From: an uncultured Oscillospiraceae bacterium
GTDB lineage: Bacteria > Bacillota > Clostridia > Oscillospirales > Oscillospiraceae
Assembly: GCA_934636655.1 (NCBI GenBank)
Contig: CAKUAS010000012.1
Coordinates: 1 to 62,666, forward strand
Direction of reading: 5' to 3'
Length of the DNA stretch: 62,666 nucleotides
The number at the start of each line of letters is the position of its first letter. The first letter of the stretch is position 1. Under the pieces are notes generated by a model. It was not told the origin of the DNA, did no database searches, and saw only the letters and a program-made list of their open reading frames with translations. A program made the translations under genes and the position numbers. Shown in pieces: positions 1 to 6,908 of the stretch.

Positions 1-236
1 CAGGCGGTCAATTTCCGGGTGATTATTGGCGGGAATCATATCGAAATCTGCCGCAAATCATTCAAAATAAGTCGTTGCGAACGGTTAGTACGTATAAAAT
101 AGCTGGCTACAAAACGGCTACAAAATTCGTAAGGAACCTATGTACAGCCCGAAATACGTGGATTATTTGGACGAAAAGCGTATCGAGAGTGCATTTTATA
201 ACCCTAAATCAAAGCCCAAGACTTGAGTGGGAATAA
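1..236 (+). other. Edge fragment left of the element, coding content unclear
   Basis: No complete gene starts here. One frame is open from the left edge to a TAA at 234-236 and ends in residues LEWE. A second frame reads from the edge to TAG at 100-102, and a third gives a plausible tail, MYSPKYVDYLDEKRIES..., ending with TGA at 224-226. I cannot tell which, if any, is translated. The sequence upstream does not resemble the C-terminus of GMP synthase, so if 225-236 is a guaA-type att core this DNA is probably the right end of another integrated element. From 237 to 404 I see only a weak inverted repeat around 246-281 and the direct repeat listed separately. Confidence 0.35.
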
Positions 237-237
237 G
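225..237 (+). repeat. Candidate left attachment core (guaA 3'-end type)
   Basis: GAGTGGGAATAAG matches GAGTGGGAGTAAC at 13986-13998 at 11 of 13 positions, in the same orientation. GAG TGG GA(A/G) TAA encodes the conserved EWE-stop end of GMP synthase, whose 3' end is a known target of tyrosine-recombinase elements. The integrase lies about 1.2 kb inside. Assigning this as an att core is an inference. Confidence 0.5.
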
Positions 238-295
238 TTGAAAAAAGCCGAAAAACCCAGTGTTTACAAGGCTTTTCGGACTTCTCCCACCGCTT

Positions 296-319
296 CTGAT
301 AAGGTTTTGATAAGAATCC
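296..319 (+). repeat. Left copy of terminal direct repeat (possible integrase arm site)
   Basis: A 24-bp stretch, CTGATAAG followed by a variable base, TTTTGATAAG, a variable base and ATCC, recurs at 13866-13889 in the same orientation with two mismatches. It is itself built from two GATAAG half-units. Lying just inside each candidate att core, the copies fit arm-type integrase binding sites or a second att candidate. Confidence 0.5.
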
Positions 320-404
320 GTTCTACCGCAATTATTCTGCGTACCGAGTGGCTTGAGAGTAAAGAGTAATTGCACTTTGCTCACAAAAACCCATATTAAC
401 ATTT

Positions 405-439
405 AGCCCGTACTGATGGGATGTCAGTACGGGCTTTTT
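405..439 (+). terminator. Rho-independent terminator
   Basis: A 12-bp perfect stem (AGCCCGTACTGA / TCAGTACGGGCT) with a 7-base loop is followed by a T run on the plus strand. It would stop transcription entering from the left. The hairpin could also end the XRE repressor mRNA, which runs the other way and stops at 453, but there is no T run on that strand. Confidence 0.75.
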
Positions 440-452
440 GTCGTTTATAGGC

Positions 453-977
453 TTATTTCAGCTTTTTCTTAAAGGCATCTACCAGCATATCGCTGAGTTC
501 CTGCGAGGGGACCTTTGCCCAAAGCTGGGTGGTGTCCTCTGCCGGGAATGTATAACGCCAACGATCATACTGGTCTTTGCTGATCTCGCCCTTTCTGAGC
601 TTGTCAGACTGGTCAGCCCAAGCGGACAGCATTTTGAAAATGGACTCATCCAATGTGCGCTTGCTGCCATCAAAGACGATATGTACTTCGTCTCCTTGTT
701 TTTCAGCTCTGACACCATAAATGTCCTCGACAGCAAAAAGCGTATGGATAAAGCCAAGATCGCTGTCAATGTCGGGGATGCGCAAAGCCAAAGGAGAAAC
801 CTCCAGAACATTCGCAAGAGCTTTTACCAAATCCTCCTTGGGCGTTCTGGAGCCGGACTCATACTGAGCCATACGAATATCAGCAGTCTTTTGGGGAAAT
901 CCCACGGCTTGACCAAGCCACTTCTGCGTCATACCACGCAGGTTGCGTATAAAACGGATTCTTTCACCGATTGCCAT
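453..977 (-). CDS. XRE-family repressor of the mobile element
   Basis: A 174-residue DNA-binding protein. Residues about 6-65 form a lambda-repressor-type helix-turn-helix (IRFIRNLRGMTQKWLGQAVG ... MAQYESGSRTP). The rest, about 70-174, is an uncharacterised tail rich in charged residues that may sense a signal or dimerise. It is divergent from the excisionase-integrase genes, with both promoters in the 292-bp gap, the usual place for an element repressor. GTTTAAG/CTTAAG half-sites occur in that gap and in the promoter of the defence operon, so it probably controls itself, excision and defence. No peptidase motif (ImmA type) is encoded beside it. The family is clear; the targets are inferred. 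Confidence 0.8.
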   Translation of the reverse strand: MAIGERIRFIRNLRGMTQKWLGQAVGFPQKTADIRMAQYESGSRTPKEDLVKALANVLEVSPLALRIPDIDSDLGFIHTLFAVEDIYGVRAEKQGDEVHIVFDGSKRTLDESIFKMLSAWADQSDKLRKGEISKDQYDRWRYTFPAEDTTQLWAKVPSQELSDMLVDAFKKKLK

Positions 978-1008
978 AGTTTTCTCTTCCTTTCGGATTG
1001 TTATTATT

Positions 1009-1050
1009 AATATAGCATAAAAGTTTAGATCGTGTCAAGATAACTTAAAC
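1009..1050 (-). promoter_or_regulatory. Promoter of the XRE repressor
   Basis: Read on the minus strand, TTGACA (1038-1033) and TATATT (1014-1009) are separated by 18 bp and lie just upstream of the ATG at 977. A GTTTAAG half-site (plus-strand CTTAAAC, 1044-1050) lies upstream of the -35 box, as expected for autoregulation. Confidence 0.65.
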
Positions 1051-1080
1051 AAAAATATTTAATATTTTTTCCAAAGTCCC

Positions 1081-1140
1081 TTGACATAACGGAATTTGCT
1101 TAGTATAATGATGACGCAAACTTAAGCGAATATGTTTAAG
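1081..1140 (+). promoter_or_regulatory. Promoter and operator of xis-int
   Basis: TTGACA (1081-1086) and TATAAT (1104-1109) are 17 bp apart, a consensus sigma-A promoter. Over the start region, CTTAAGCGAATATGTTTAAG (1121-1140) is an inverted repeat of TTAAG half-sites. Its core TTAAGCGAATAT recurs exactly at 6668-6679 in the defence promoter. The remaining leader, 1141-1260, is about 120 nt with no recognisable gene. Confidence 0.7.
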
Positions 1141-1269
1141 CCAGGGAGAAGGTCTCTAACACACATATCGTTGAAGGTTTATCCGCCCGGGCAAATCGGA
1201 TGGCGGCCAGAAAGTATTCCGACACTAAATAAGGAATATTATACCCAAAAATCAAAAAGGAGTAATTGA

Positions 1270-1470
1270 ATGGAAAAGAAATTCATCAGAGTGGACGAAG
1301 TTGCAAAGGAGTTGGAGATTTCGGAATCCCACGCATACAAGATTATGCGTAAGCTCAACCGAGAGTTGGAGGCGAAAGGCTATATCACCGTTGCAGGACG
1401 AGTAAACCGTCAGTATTTCAATGAAAGATTTTACGAAGCAGAAAGGAGTGAAGAAAATGCCGGCTTATAA
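1270..1470 (+). CDS. Excisionase-like helix-turn-helix protein
   Basis: A 66-residue protein that reads as one winged helix-turn-helix: IRVDEVAKELEISESHAYKIMRKLNREL is followed by a short wing (GYITVAGRVNRQYF). Such proteins sit directly before Tn916-like integrases in Firmicute elements and act as excisionases or directionality factors, bending DNA at the att sites. A good SD (AAGGAG at about 1256) precedes the ATG. The end overlaps the integrase start by 14 bp, so the two are translationally coupled. The role is inferred from fold and position. Confidence 0.7.
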   Translation: MEKKFIRVDEVAKELEISESHAYKIMRKLNRELEAKGYITVAGRVNRQYFNERFYEAERSEENAGL

Positions 1471-2533
1471 GAACAAGGACAACGGTTCGTGGTATGTGGT
1501 AACGCAGTACACGGATTGGACAGGCGAGCGCAAGCCGAAATGCAAACGAGGGTTTGCAACCCGCCGTGAAGCGTTGGAATGGGAACAGAAATTCCAGCAG
1601 CAGAGCGCAGGAGACTTGGATATGAGCTTTGAGGCATTTGTAGAGATTTATACGACCGATCTCAAAGCAAGGCTGAAAGAAAGCACTTGGCAGACCAAGG
1701 AGCATATCATCCAGACCAAGATCCTGCCGTACTTCGGCAAGCGCAAGATTAACGAGATCACCACCAAGGATGTGATTGCGTGGCAGAACGAGCTGCTTGC
1801 CTACCGTGACGAGAAACACAAGCCCTATTCCCAAAGCTACCTCAAAACGCTGCACAATCAGCTCTCAGCTATCTTTAACCATGCTGTTAGGTTCTATGAC
1901 CTCCGTTCCAATCCGGCAGCAAAAGCCGGAAATATGGGCAGCGAAGAACGCAAAGAGATGCTGTTCTGGACGAAAGAGGAATACCAGAAATTTGCGGAAG
2001 AAATGATGGACAAGCCTATTTCCTACTACGCATTTCAGATGCTTTACTGGACGGGCATCCGTGAGGGCGAGCTGTTGGCTCTGACCCCGGCGGATTTCGA
2101 TTTTGAGCGTGGGACAGTAAAAATCAGTAAGACCTATCAGAGATTGAAAGGAAAGGATGTGATAACCTCTCCCAAGACCAAGAAAAGCAACCGCACCATT
2201 CAAATGCCGGATTTTCTCTGTGAGGAAATGCAGGAGTTCTTCAAGATGCAATACGGATTGAAAAAGAAAGACCGTATCTTCACCATCAACAAGAGCTATC
2301 TGCACAGGGAAATGGACAGAGGGGCAGAAGCCGCAGGGGTCAAGCGTATCAGAATCCACGATTTGAGACACAGCCACATTAGTTTGCTGATCGACATGGG
2401 TTTCTCGGCAGTAGCCATTGCCGACAGAGTGGGACACGAAAGCATTGAGATCACCTACCGATATGCTCACCTGTTCCCCTCCAAGCAGAAAGAAATGGCA
2501 AGCAAACTGGATGATCTTAACAAAGGAGCGTGA
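1457..2533 (+). CDS. int: Tyrosine recombinase / integrase (Tn916-like)
   Basis: A 358-residue site-specific recombinase that would cut and join att sites through a 3'-phosphotyrosine intermediate. The N-terminus (residues 1-45, KNKDNGSWYVVTQYTDW) is an arm-site-binding AP2-like domain; residues about 55-165 are the SAM-like core-binding domain; the catalytic domain follows with Arg in TGIREGELLAL, HDLRHSH (HxxR), GHESIEITYRYAHL (His and the Tyr nucleophile). Length is typical. The ATG at 1457 was chosen because GAAAGGAG precedes it by about 9 nt; an upstream in-frame start at 1421 lies inside the excisionase gene and lacks an SD. The stop is 5 bp before the MobC-like gene. Confidence 0.92.
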   Translation: MPAYKNKDNGSWYVVTQYTDWTGERKPKCKRGFATRREALEWEQKFQQQSAGDLDMSFEAFVEIYTTDLKARLKESTWQTKEHIIQTKILPYFGKRKINEITTKDVIAWQNELLAYRDEKHKPYSQSYLKTLHNQLSAIFNHAVRFYDLRSNPAAKAGNMGSEERKEMLFWTKEEYQKFAEEMMDKPISYYAFQMLYWTGIREGELLALTPADFDFERGTVKISKTYQRLKGKDVITSPKTKKSNRTIQMPDFLCEEMQEFFKMQYGLKKKDRIFTINKSYLHREMDRGAEAAGVKRIRIHDLRHSHISLLIDMGFSAVAIADRVGHESIEITYRYAHLFPSKQKEMASKLDDLNKGA

Positions 2534-2538
2534 TATTG

Positions 2539-2871
2539 ATGTCAGCAAAGAACGTAGACAAACACAACCGTTTTCGCAGCATTACGGTGGGCTTCCGAGT
2601 ATCACCGGAAGAGCAGGAAGAATTGAACAGAGCCGTTTCCCTGTCGGGACTGCCCAAACAGGAATACTGCTACCGCAAGTGCATGGGGCGTGAAGTGGTG
2701 GTACAGCCGAATCCGAGAGTACACAAAGCTCTCAAAACCCAAATGGCGGCAATCCTCGCAGAGCTTGATCGCATTGCCGCCGGGGACAGCGTACCCGATG
2801 AACTGCTCAGTACCATCGACCTCATTGCCATCACCATGCAGGGACTGAAAGAAGAGGATGCGAATGATTGA
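2539..2871 (+). CDS. MobC-like relaxosome accessory protein
   Basis: A 110-residue protein. Residues about 10-35 (FRSITVGFRVSPEEQEEL) look like a ribbon-helix-helix strand and helix, followed by LSGLPKQEYCYRKCMGREV and a helical tail. This matches the small MobC/CopG-like proteins that help a relaxase open oriT in Firmicute mobilizable elements. It starts at the ATG 5 bp after the integrase stop, with GGAG in the integrase terminal codons. It overlaps the next gene. The assignment rests on pattern and context; another nucleic-acid-binding role is possible. Confidence 0.6.
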   Translation: MSAKNVDKHNRFRSITVGFRVSPEEQEELNRAVSLSGLPKQEYCYRKCMGREVVVQPNPRVHKALKTQMAAILAELDRIAAGDSVPDELLSTIDLIAITMQGLKEEDAND

Positions 2872-4021
2872 TGCAAAAGAAAAGACTGCCCTTGCAACAT
2901 CTGTTGGCGCAGATGAAAGGCAGTCATTTCAAACAAGTTCTGCAAATATTATACCCACTTCCGATACGGAAATCAATCACCCGGACGAAAATTCTTCGGA
3001 AAATCTTGAAGAAATCTATCGTCAGATGCAGATAATGAACGACCCGGCATATCTGCATACGGTTTCCATGAATGACCTGTACGAAACAGTTTTCCAGAGC
3101 AGACCGCCCGTCATAGACGGTCTGCTCTACTCCGGCACTTACCTGTTCGCAGGAGCGCCCAAGGTGGGCAAGTCGTTCTTCATGGCACAGCTTGCCTACC
3201 ACATCAGCACCGGACAAAAGCTCTGGAATTACGATGTCCACCAAGGCACGGTGTTATACCTTGCCCTGGTGGACGATTACCAGAGATTGCAGGAGCGAAT
3301 GTCCCGTATGTTCGGTGTGGAGGGTACGGACAGCCTACACTTCGCCGTATATGCAAAGCAGCTCGGCGCAGGGCTTGACGAACAGCTTGAAAAGTTTATC
3401 CGTGATCACCCGGATACCCGGCTGATTATCATTGACACCCTGCAGAAGATCCGAGAGGTCAGCACCGATGCTTACAGCTATGCCAACGATTACGACATCG
3501 TAGGCAGGATGAAGCAGTTTGCCAACAAGAACGGTGTATGCCTACTTCTGGTACATCACACACGCAAGCAGCAGGCCGGGGACAAGTTTGAAATGATCTC
3601 CGGCACAACGGGATTGCTCGGCTGCGCAGACGGAGCGTTTCTTTTGCAAAAGGAGAAGCGCACCGATCTAAGTGCCACCCTTGAGATTGTCGGCAGAGAT
3701 CAGCCCGACCAAAAGCTCCATCTGACAAGGGATGCCGAGAAGCTGATATGGCAGCTCGACCATGCGGAAACAGAGCTTTGGAAAACCCCTCCCGACCCTC
3801 TGCTGGAAAAGATCGCCGCTGTGATAACCGAGGATGCCCCGGTGTGGAACGGCAGCGCAACGGAGCTTGTAGCCCTCTTACAAGAGGATATACAGCCCAA
3901 CATCCTGACCCGCAGGCTCAATGTTAAAGCGGGAGATTTGCTGAACGAGTACAGTATTGAATACGCCGTGAAGCGCACCCGCAACGGCAGCTTCATCAGT
4001 TTGGCGAGAAAGACTGTGTGA
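2864..4021 (+). CDS. RepA-like AAA ATPase (replicative helicase family)
   Basis: A 385-residue P-loop ATPase of the RecA-fold RepA/AAA_25 group. Walker A is GAPKVGKSFF (about residue 95), Walker B is TRLIIIDTLQ, and a sensor-like segment reads LLLVHHTRKQQ. About 80 N-terminal residues are polar linker and the C-terminal 100 residues are a helical DNA-binding-like tail. RepA-type hexameric helicases unwind plasmid origins; here the gene is followed at once by a six-copy iteron palindrome, which supports a role in element replication after excision. Starts at 2858 and 2864 are both possible; 2864 is better spaced from AGAGG. It overlaps the MobC-like stop by 8 bp. Confidence 0.65.
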   Translation: MIDAKEKTALATSVGADERQSFQTSSANIIPTSDTEINHPDENSSENLEEIYRQMQIMNDPAYLHTVSMNDLYETVFQSRPPVIDGLLYSGTYLFAGAPKVGKSFFMAQLAYHISTGQKLWNYDVHQGTVLYLALVDDYQRLQERMSRMFGVEGTDSLHFAVYAKQLGAGLDEQLEKFIRDHPDTRLIIIDTLQKIREVSTDAYSYANDYDIVGRMKQFANKNGVCLLLVHHTRKQQAGDKFEMISGTTGLLGCADGAFLLQKEKRTDLSATLEIVGRDQPDQKLHLTRDAEKLIWQLDHAETELWKTPPDPLLEKIAAVITEDAPVWNGSATELVALLQEDIQPNILTRRLNVKAGDLLNEYSIEYAVKRTRNGSFISLARKTV

Positions 4022-4100
4022 CGATTGGTGACGGTTGTGACGATTAAAATGGCAGCAGGGGCGGTATCAAAAATACCGTCACAATCGTCACAACCGTCAC
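4018..4100 (+). repeat. Iteron palindrome, candidate replication origin
   Basis: Three direct copies of GTGACG(A/G)TT (4018-4026, 4028-4036, 4037-4045) are mirrored by three inverted copies (4074-4082, 4083-4091, 4092-4100). The pairs 4028-4045 and 4083-4100 form a perfect 18-bp inverted repeat, and CGGTAT/ATACCG lies in the loop (4062-4078). Spacing is 9-10 bp, close to one helical turn. Position directly after the RepA-like gene suggests an origin or an operator bound by that protein. Confidence 0.6.
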
Positions 4101-4118
4101 GGAAAGGAAACGAAGCGA

Positions 4119-4373
4119 ATGAAAAACGTACAGATTCCCTATGAGCTGTTTGTCGATCTGGTGCTTTACCATCTCAACGGCGAGGATGACTTCGACGAAG
4201 AAATCCGTCGAGGCTTGGAGCAGAAGTTGGATGTCATGCTCAACCGACAGCTTTACTCTCAATACAAGACAGCGCCCACGGAGGAACAGCGGGAGCAGGC
4301 AAGGCAGGAATATCTTGACCGCCGAGGAGTGCCGCAGAGCTATCGCTGGACCACTTTTCCTTGGGAGCTATGA
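4119..4373 (+). CDS. Small conserved element protein, function unknown
   Basis: An 84-residue acidic-basic helical protein (IPYELFVDLVLYHLNGEDDFDEEI ... EEQREQARQEYLDRRGVPQSYRW). I recognise the type as a small protein common in Firmicute conjugative and mobilizable elements, often misnamed complexin-2, but no function is established. GGAAAGGAAACG precedes the ATG. It sits between the iteron palindrome and the candidate oriT. No transmembrane segment or metal motif is visible. Confidence 0.6.
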   Translation: MKNVQIPYELFVDLVLYHLNGEDDFDEEIRRGLEQKLDVMLNRQLYSQYKTAPTEEQREQARQEYLDRRGVPQSYRWTTFPWEL

Positions 4374-4768
4374 CAGGAGCGTGCCACGCTCCTGTGGATG
4401 GCAGACAAGGCAAAGCATTGGCTGCCACAACCCCCACCGCATCTCCCGTCCCCATCGGAAAATCCGCAGATTTGGAGATGGATGGCAGAGAGGATTTTCA
4501 AAATTTTCTCTGCCTGTGGGCGGCATTGAAGCAAATCCGGTTGCGGAAAGGCTGTCGGTCACGCCGTATTTTGAGGATGTGGGTACTACCTGCAAGCCGA
4601 GAAAGACGGCAGAGGCTTCCGCAGAAGCCGCATACCCCCTCGGAGAGCGCAATGCTCTTTTGATGGCTCCGCTGTCAAAAGTGCTTTTGCGTTACTTTTG
4701 ACAAAAGTAACAAAACCCGCCGCTGCGGCGGCGAAAGGAATATCAATCAAATTACCGCTAAATCGGAG
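4374..4768 (+). other. Non-coding region with candidate oriT
   Basis: About 395 bp without a convincing gene lie upstream of the relaxase. Three strong inverted repeats are visible: CAGGAGCGTG/CACGCTCCTG with a 1-nt loop (4374-4394); GTTACTTTT/AAAAGTAAC with a 3-nt loop (4691-4711); and CCGCCGC/GCGGCGG (4717-4731). An inverted repeat just before the relaxase gene is typical of MobV-family oriT, so the nick site is most likely near 4690-4735. The open frames in this stretch lack SD sequences and family resemblance. Confidence 0.45.
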
Positions 4769-5908
4769 GTGACGCCTATCAAACGAACTATCAGCGCAAT
4801 GTCCGGTGACGGTGTCGTTGCCCATAACCGCCGCACCTACCTTGCAGAAAATGTTGACCCGACTCGCACCCATCTGAATATCGAATACTGCTACACTCCC
4901 ATCGAAGAAGCGTACCACCAACTGTTCGATGCAGCTCTCGCAGAATTTAACGCAAAGCAAAAACGCAAAGACCGCTGCATCGGAAACTACTACGAAAAAA
5001 TCCGTGACGGTAAGCAGGAAAAAACTTTCTATGAAGTGATTTTCCAAGTGGGCAACAAAGACGATATGGGAGCCGCCGGAGAGAACGCAGAGCTTGCCAA
5101 GACCATCCTGGACAAGTTTTACCGCAGTTTTCTGGAACGCAATCCGCAGCTCCGTGTGTACTCTGCTCATCTTCACATGGACGAAGCAACGCCCCATCTG
5201 CACATCGACTTCATCCCCTTTACAACAGGGAGCAAACGAGGTCTTTCCACCCGTGTGTCGCTGAAACAGGCTCTTGCCGATCAAGGCATTACCGGCGAGG
5301 GGCGCTCTCTGACGGAGCGTGACCTATGGGTACAGAAAGAGAAAGAAGCCCTTGCAGAAATCATGTTGGAGCATGGCATTGAGTGGGAGCAGAAAGGCGA
5401 ACAAAAGGAGCATCTGAGCGTACTTGAATTTAAGAGAGAAAAACGCAAAGAGGAACTTGCCGAATTGGAACAGAGCATTGAGCGAGTACAGCAGCAACAG
5501 GTGTCCATTCAAGCTGTGGAGCAGATTGAAGCAAAGCCCCTGCCGTTGAGTTCCAAAGTGGCAGTTGACAAAGAGGATTTCCAAAATCTCGTCACGGCGG
5601 CACAAAAATTTGTAGTGCAGGAGAAGCAGGAAAGCAAGCTGAAAAAGCTCTTGAAGGATGCCAAGAAAACCATTGCCGATCTGAAAGCAAAAGTCGAAAC
5701 GCTGGTAACGGAACTGTCGGCGGTAAAGTCAGAACTGGCACAATATAAGTCCGTCCGTGGTCAGCTCCGCACAGTGGATCTCGAGCAGGAAAATGAACGC
5801 CTCCGCAGCAGACTTCGCACCTATGAGGATGTAATTTCCCGCAATAATCTGTGGCATTTCTTTAGCAGAAGCCGTAATAAAAACTGCAACAGGGATGATG
5901 CCCGCTGA
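4769..5908 (+). CDS. MobV/Pre-family relaxase
   Basis: A 379-residue DNA relaxase that would nick oriT and lead the strand during mobilization. Residues 1-40 carry the family N-terminus (IKRTISAMSGDGVVAHNRR). The catalytic metal motif AHLHMDEATPHLHIDFIP (about residue 130) is the HxDExxPHxH signature of MobV relaxases. Residues 215-370 are a long coiled coil. Without a type IV secretion system in the window, transfer would depend on a helper. The start is uncertain: GTG at 4769 overlaps the SD GGAGGTGA, while an ATC codon at 4778 sits at ideal spacing after it (see findings). Confidence 0.88.
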   Translation: MTPIKRTISAMSGDGVVAHNRRTYLAENVDPTRTHLNIEYCYTPIEEAYHQLFDAALAEFNAKQKRKDRCIGNYYEKIRDGKQEKTFYEVIFQVGNKDDMGAAGENAELAKTILDKFYRSFLERNPQLRVYSAHLHMDEATPHLHIDFIPFTTGSKRGLSTRVSLKQALADQGITGEGRSLTERDLWVQKEKEALAEIMLEHGIEWEQKGEQKEHLSVLEFKREKRKEELAELEQSIERVQQQQVSIQAVEQIEAKPLPLSSKVAVDKEDFQNLVTAAQKFVVQEKQESKLKKLLKDAKKTIADLKAKVETLVTELSAVKSELAQYKSVRGQLRTVDLEQENERLRSRLRTYEDVISRNNLWHFFSRSRNKNCNRDDAR

Positions 5909-5944
5909 TTCCCGTGTAAAGCCGAAAAAATCGCAAATTGTCCA

Positions 5945-5990
5945 ATGGGAGCGTTTAAATCATACAGCACATCATTTGGACGCTCCCCAT
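5945..5990 (+). repeat. Long hairpin after the relaxase gene
   Basis: GGGAGCGT...AAAT (5947-5960) pairs with ATTT...ACGCTCCC (5974-5987) around a 13-nt loop, extended by AT/AT outside. No T run follows, so it is not an ordinary terminator. It may be an mRNA-stabilising structure or a second origin-type signal. The rest of 5909-6054 shows nothing else. Confidence 0.45.
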
Positions 5991-6054
5991 CCAAAAATCA
6001 GCCCACTTTTGCAGGTGATGAGCTGAGAAAGATTCGTGAAAAACAGGAGGTTTT

Positions 6055-6354
6055 ATGAGAACAGGTCTTTCCAAGAAACAGAAAGCTACCAACATCTATT
6101 TTAACGAAGCAGACAGCACGATCGAAGTCTGTACCTACAATACTGCACTCAAAAACAGGATCACCGAGTATGCCGGGAAATATCCTTCCGAGTGCCGATT
6201 GATCGACGATGACGGAAACGGCTGTTTGACCTTTGAAGTCAACAAGGGGCGCTTTGGTTTCAAGCTGACCGCACCCTATGACGAGAAACGCCGCAAGGCT
6301 GCAAGCGAACTGGCAAAGAAAAATACCGAAAGATTAAGGAGGCAAGAACAATGA
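6055..6354 (+). CDS. Small conserved element protein, function unknown
   Basis: A 99-residue protein with an alpha/beta-looking first half (ATNIYFNEADSTIEVCTYN) and a very basic C-terminal helix (DEKRRKAASELAKKNTERLRRQ). It has AGGAGG 5 nt before the ATG and overlaps the following gene by 4 bp. Similar small cargo-independent proteins recur in Firmicute elements next to the relaxase. No enzymatic motif is visible; the basic tail suggests a nucleic-acid or protein contact. Confidence 0.6.
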   Translation: MRTGLSKKQKATNIYFNEADSTIEVCTYNTALKNRITEYAGKYPSECRLIDDDGNGCLTFEVNKGRFGFKLTAPYDEKRRKAASELAKKNTERLRRQEQ

Positions 6355-6596
6355 AAATCCTGTCCTGTGCGTTCAATATGGATACTGCCTGCGTGGAACT
6401 GAGAATGGCAGACGGTACAATGATCTCCATCGACTGTACCGCCGTGGAGAATGAGATTGCTGACAATATGTATCAGCGGTCAGAGTTGGAGTATCTGATC
6501 TACAATGACCCGGTGGCATATGCCGAGCTGATACTGAACGGCGATCACGAAACCTATCTGAAAACCGTAACCGAATACAAGCCTTTGGATAGCTGA
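6351..6596 (+). CDS. DUF6061-like small protein
   Basis: An 81-residue acidic protein (MKILSCAFNMDTACVELRMADG ... ENEIADNMYQRSELEYLIYNDP). It resembles the DUF6061 family of Firmicute mobile elements, whose function is unknown. It is coupled to the preceding gene by an ATGA overlap and followed by a terminator, so the mobilization module ends here. Confidence 0.6.
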   Translation: MKILSCAFNMDTACVELRMADGTMISIDCTAVENEIADNMYQRSELEYLIYNDPVAYAELILNGDHETYLKTVTEYKPLDS

Positions 6597-6603
6597 TTAC
6601 ACG

Positions 6604-6645
6604 CCGCCCGTGGGAGAAAATCCTGCGGGCGGTATTTTATTTTTC
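6604..6645 (+). terminator. Terminator ending the mobilization module
   Basis: CCGCCCG (6604-6610) pairs with CGGGCGG (6626-6632), with an inner GGA/TCC pairing, followed by TATTTTATTTTT. It separates the mobilization genes from the defence operon, which therefore needs its own promoter. Confidence 0.75.
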
Positions 6646-6653
6646 AGAACCAC

Positions 6654-6682
6654 TTGATTTATTTCGTTTAAGCGAATATAAT
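6654..6682 (+). promoter_or_regulatory. Promoter of the defence operon with repressor motif
   Basis: TTGATT (6654-6659) and TATAAT (6677-6682) are 17 bp apart. The spacer and -10 box contain TTAAGCGAATAT (6668-6679), identical to the motif at 1122-1133 beside the integrase promoter, preceded by a GTTTAAG half-site. A bound repressor would directly block RNA polymerase. The TATAAT continues as AATTATAG; the full palindrome seen at 1121-1140 is not present. Confidence 0.65.
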
Positions 6683-6722
6683 TATAGTGGTTTTTTGTAT
6701 CGTGATTTGTGAGGTGTTTGTT

Positions 6723-6908
6723 ATGAATGGATATATTACAGTCCAGGAAGCTGCTGTAAAGTGGGGAATCACCCCCAGACAAGTTCAAATTCTGTGCAAG
6801 TCGAATCGTATTGATGGTGCTACTCGCATGAGTAGAATTTGGATTATTCCAGAAAATGCAGAAAAGCCGACAAACGATAAAAGAAAGGCAGCGTACAGCA
6901 ATGACTAA
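6723..6908 (+). CDS. Small helix-turn-helix protein (controller-like)
   Basis: A 61-residue MerR/excisionase-like winged HTH (YITVQEAAVKWGITPRQVQILCKSNRIDGATRMSRIWIIPENA). The ATG at 6723 follows GAGGTG by 6 nt; a longer in-frame start at 6687 has no SD. The stop overlaps the restriction-modification gene start by 8 bp, so the two are coupled. In restriction-modification operons such a protein could act as a controller that times expression. It is too short to show more than DNA binding. Confidence 0.7.
   Translation: MNGYITVQEAAVKWGITPRQVQILCKSNRIDGATRMSRIWIIPENAEKPTNDKRKAAYSND

Noticed and set aside
438..1010. A 190-codon plus-strand frame opposite the XRE repressor
   Set aside because: The minus strand encodes a recognisable HTH protein with promoter; the plus frame lacks an SD and family features.
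4018..4100. Short-repeat cluster considered as a CRISPR array
   Set aside because: Repeats are 9 bp with almost no spacers and are mirrored; they form an iteron-type palindrome, and no cas gene is near.
4141..4701. Open frames of 90-190 codons in the gap before the relaxase
   Set aside because: They are in several overlapping frames, lack SD sequences and are rich in Arg, Ser and Cys as in random translation; the region is better read as oriT DNA.
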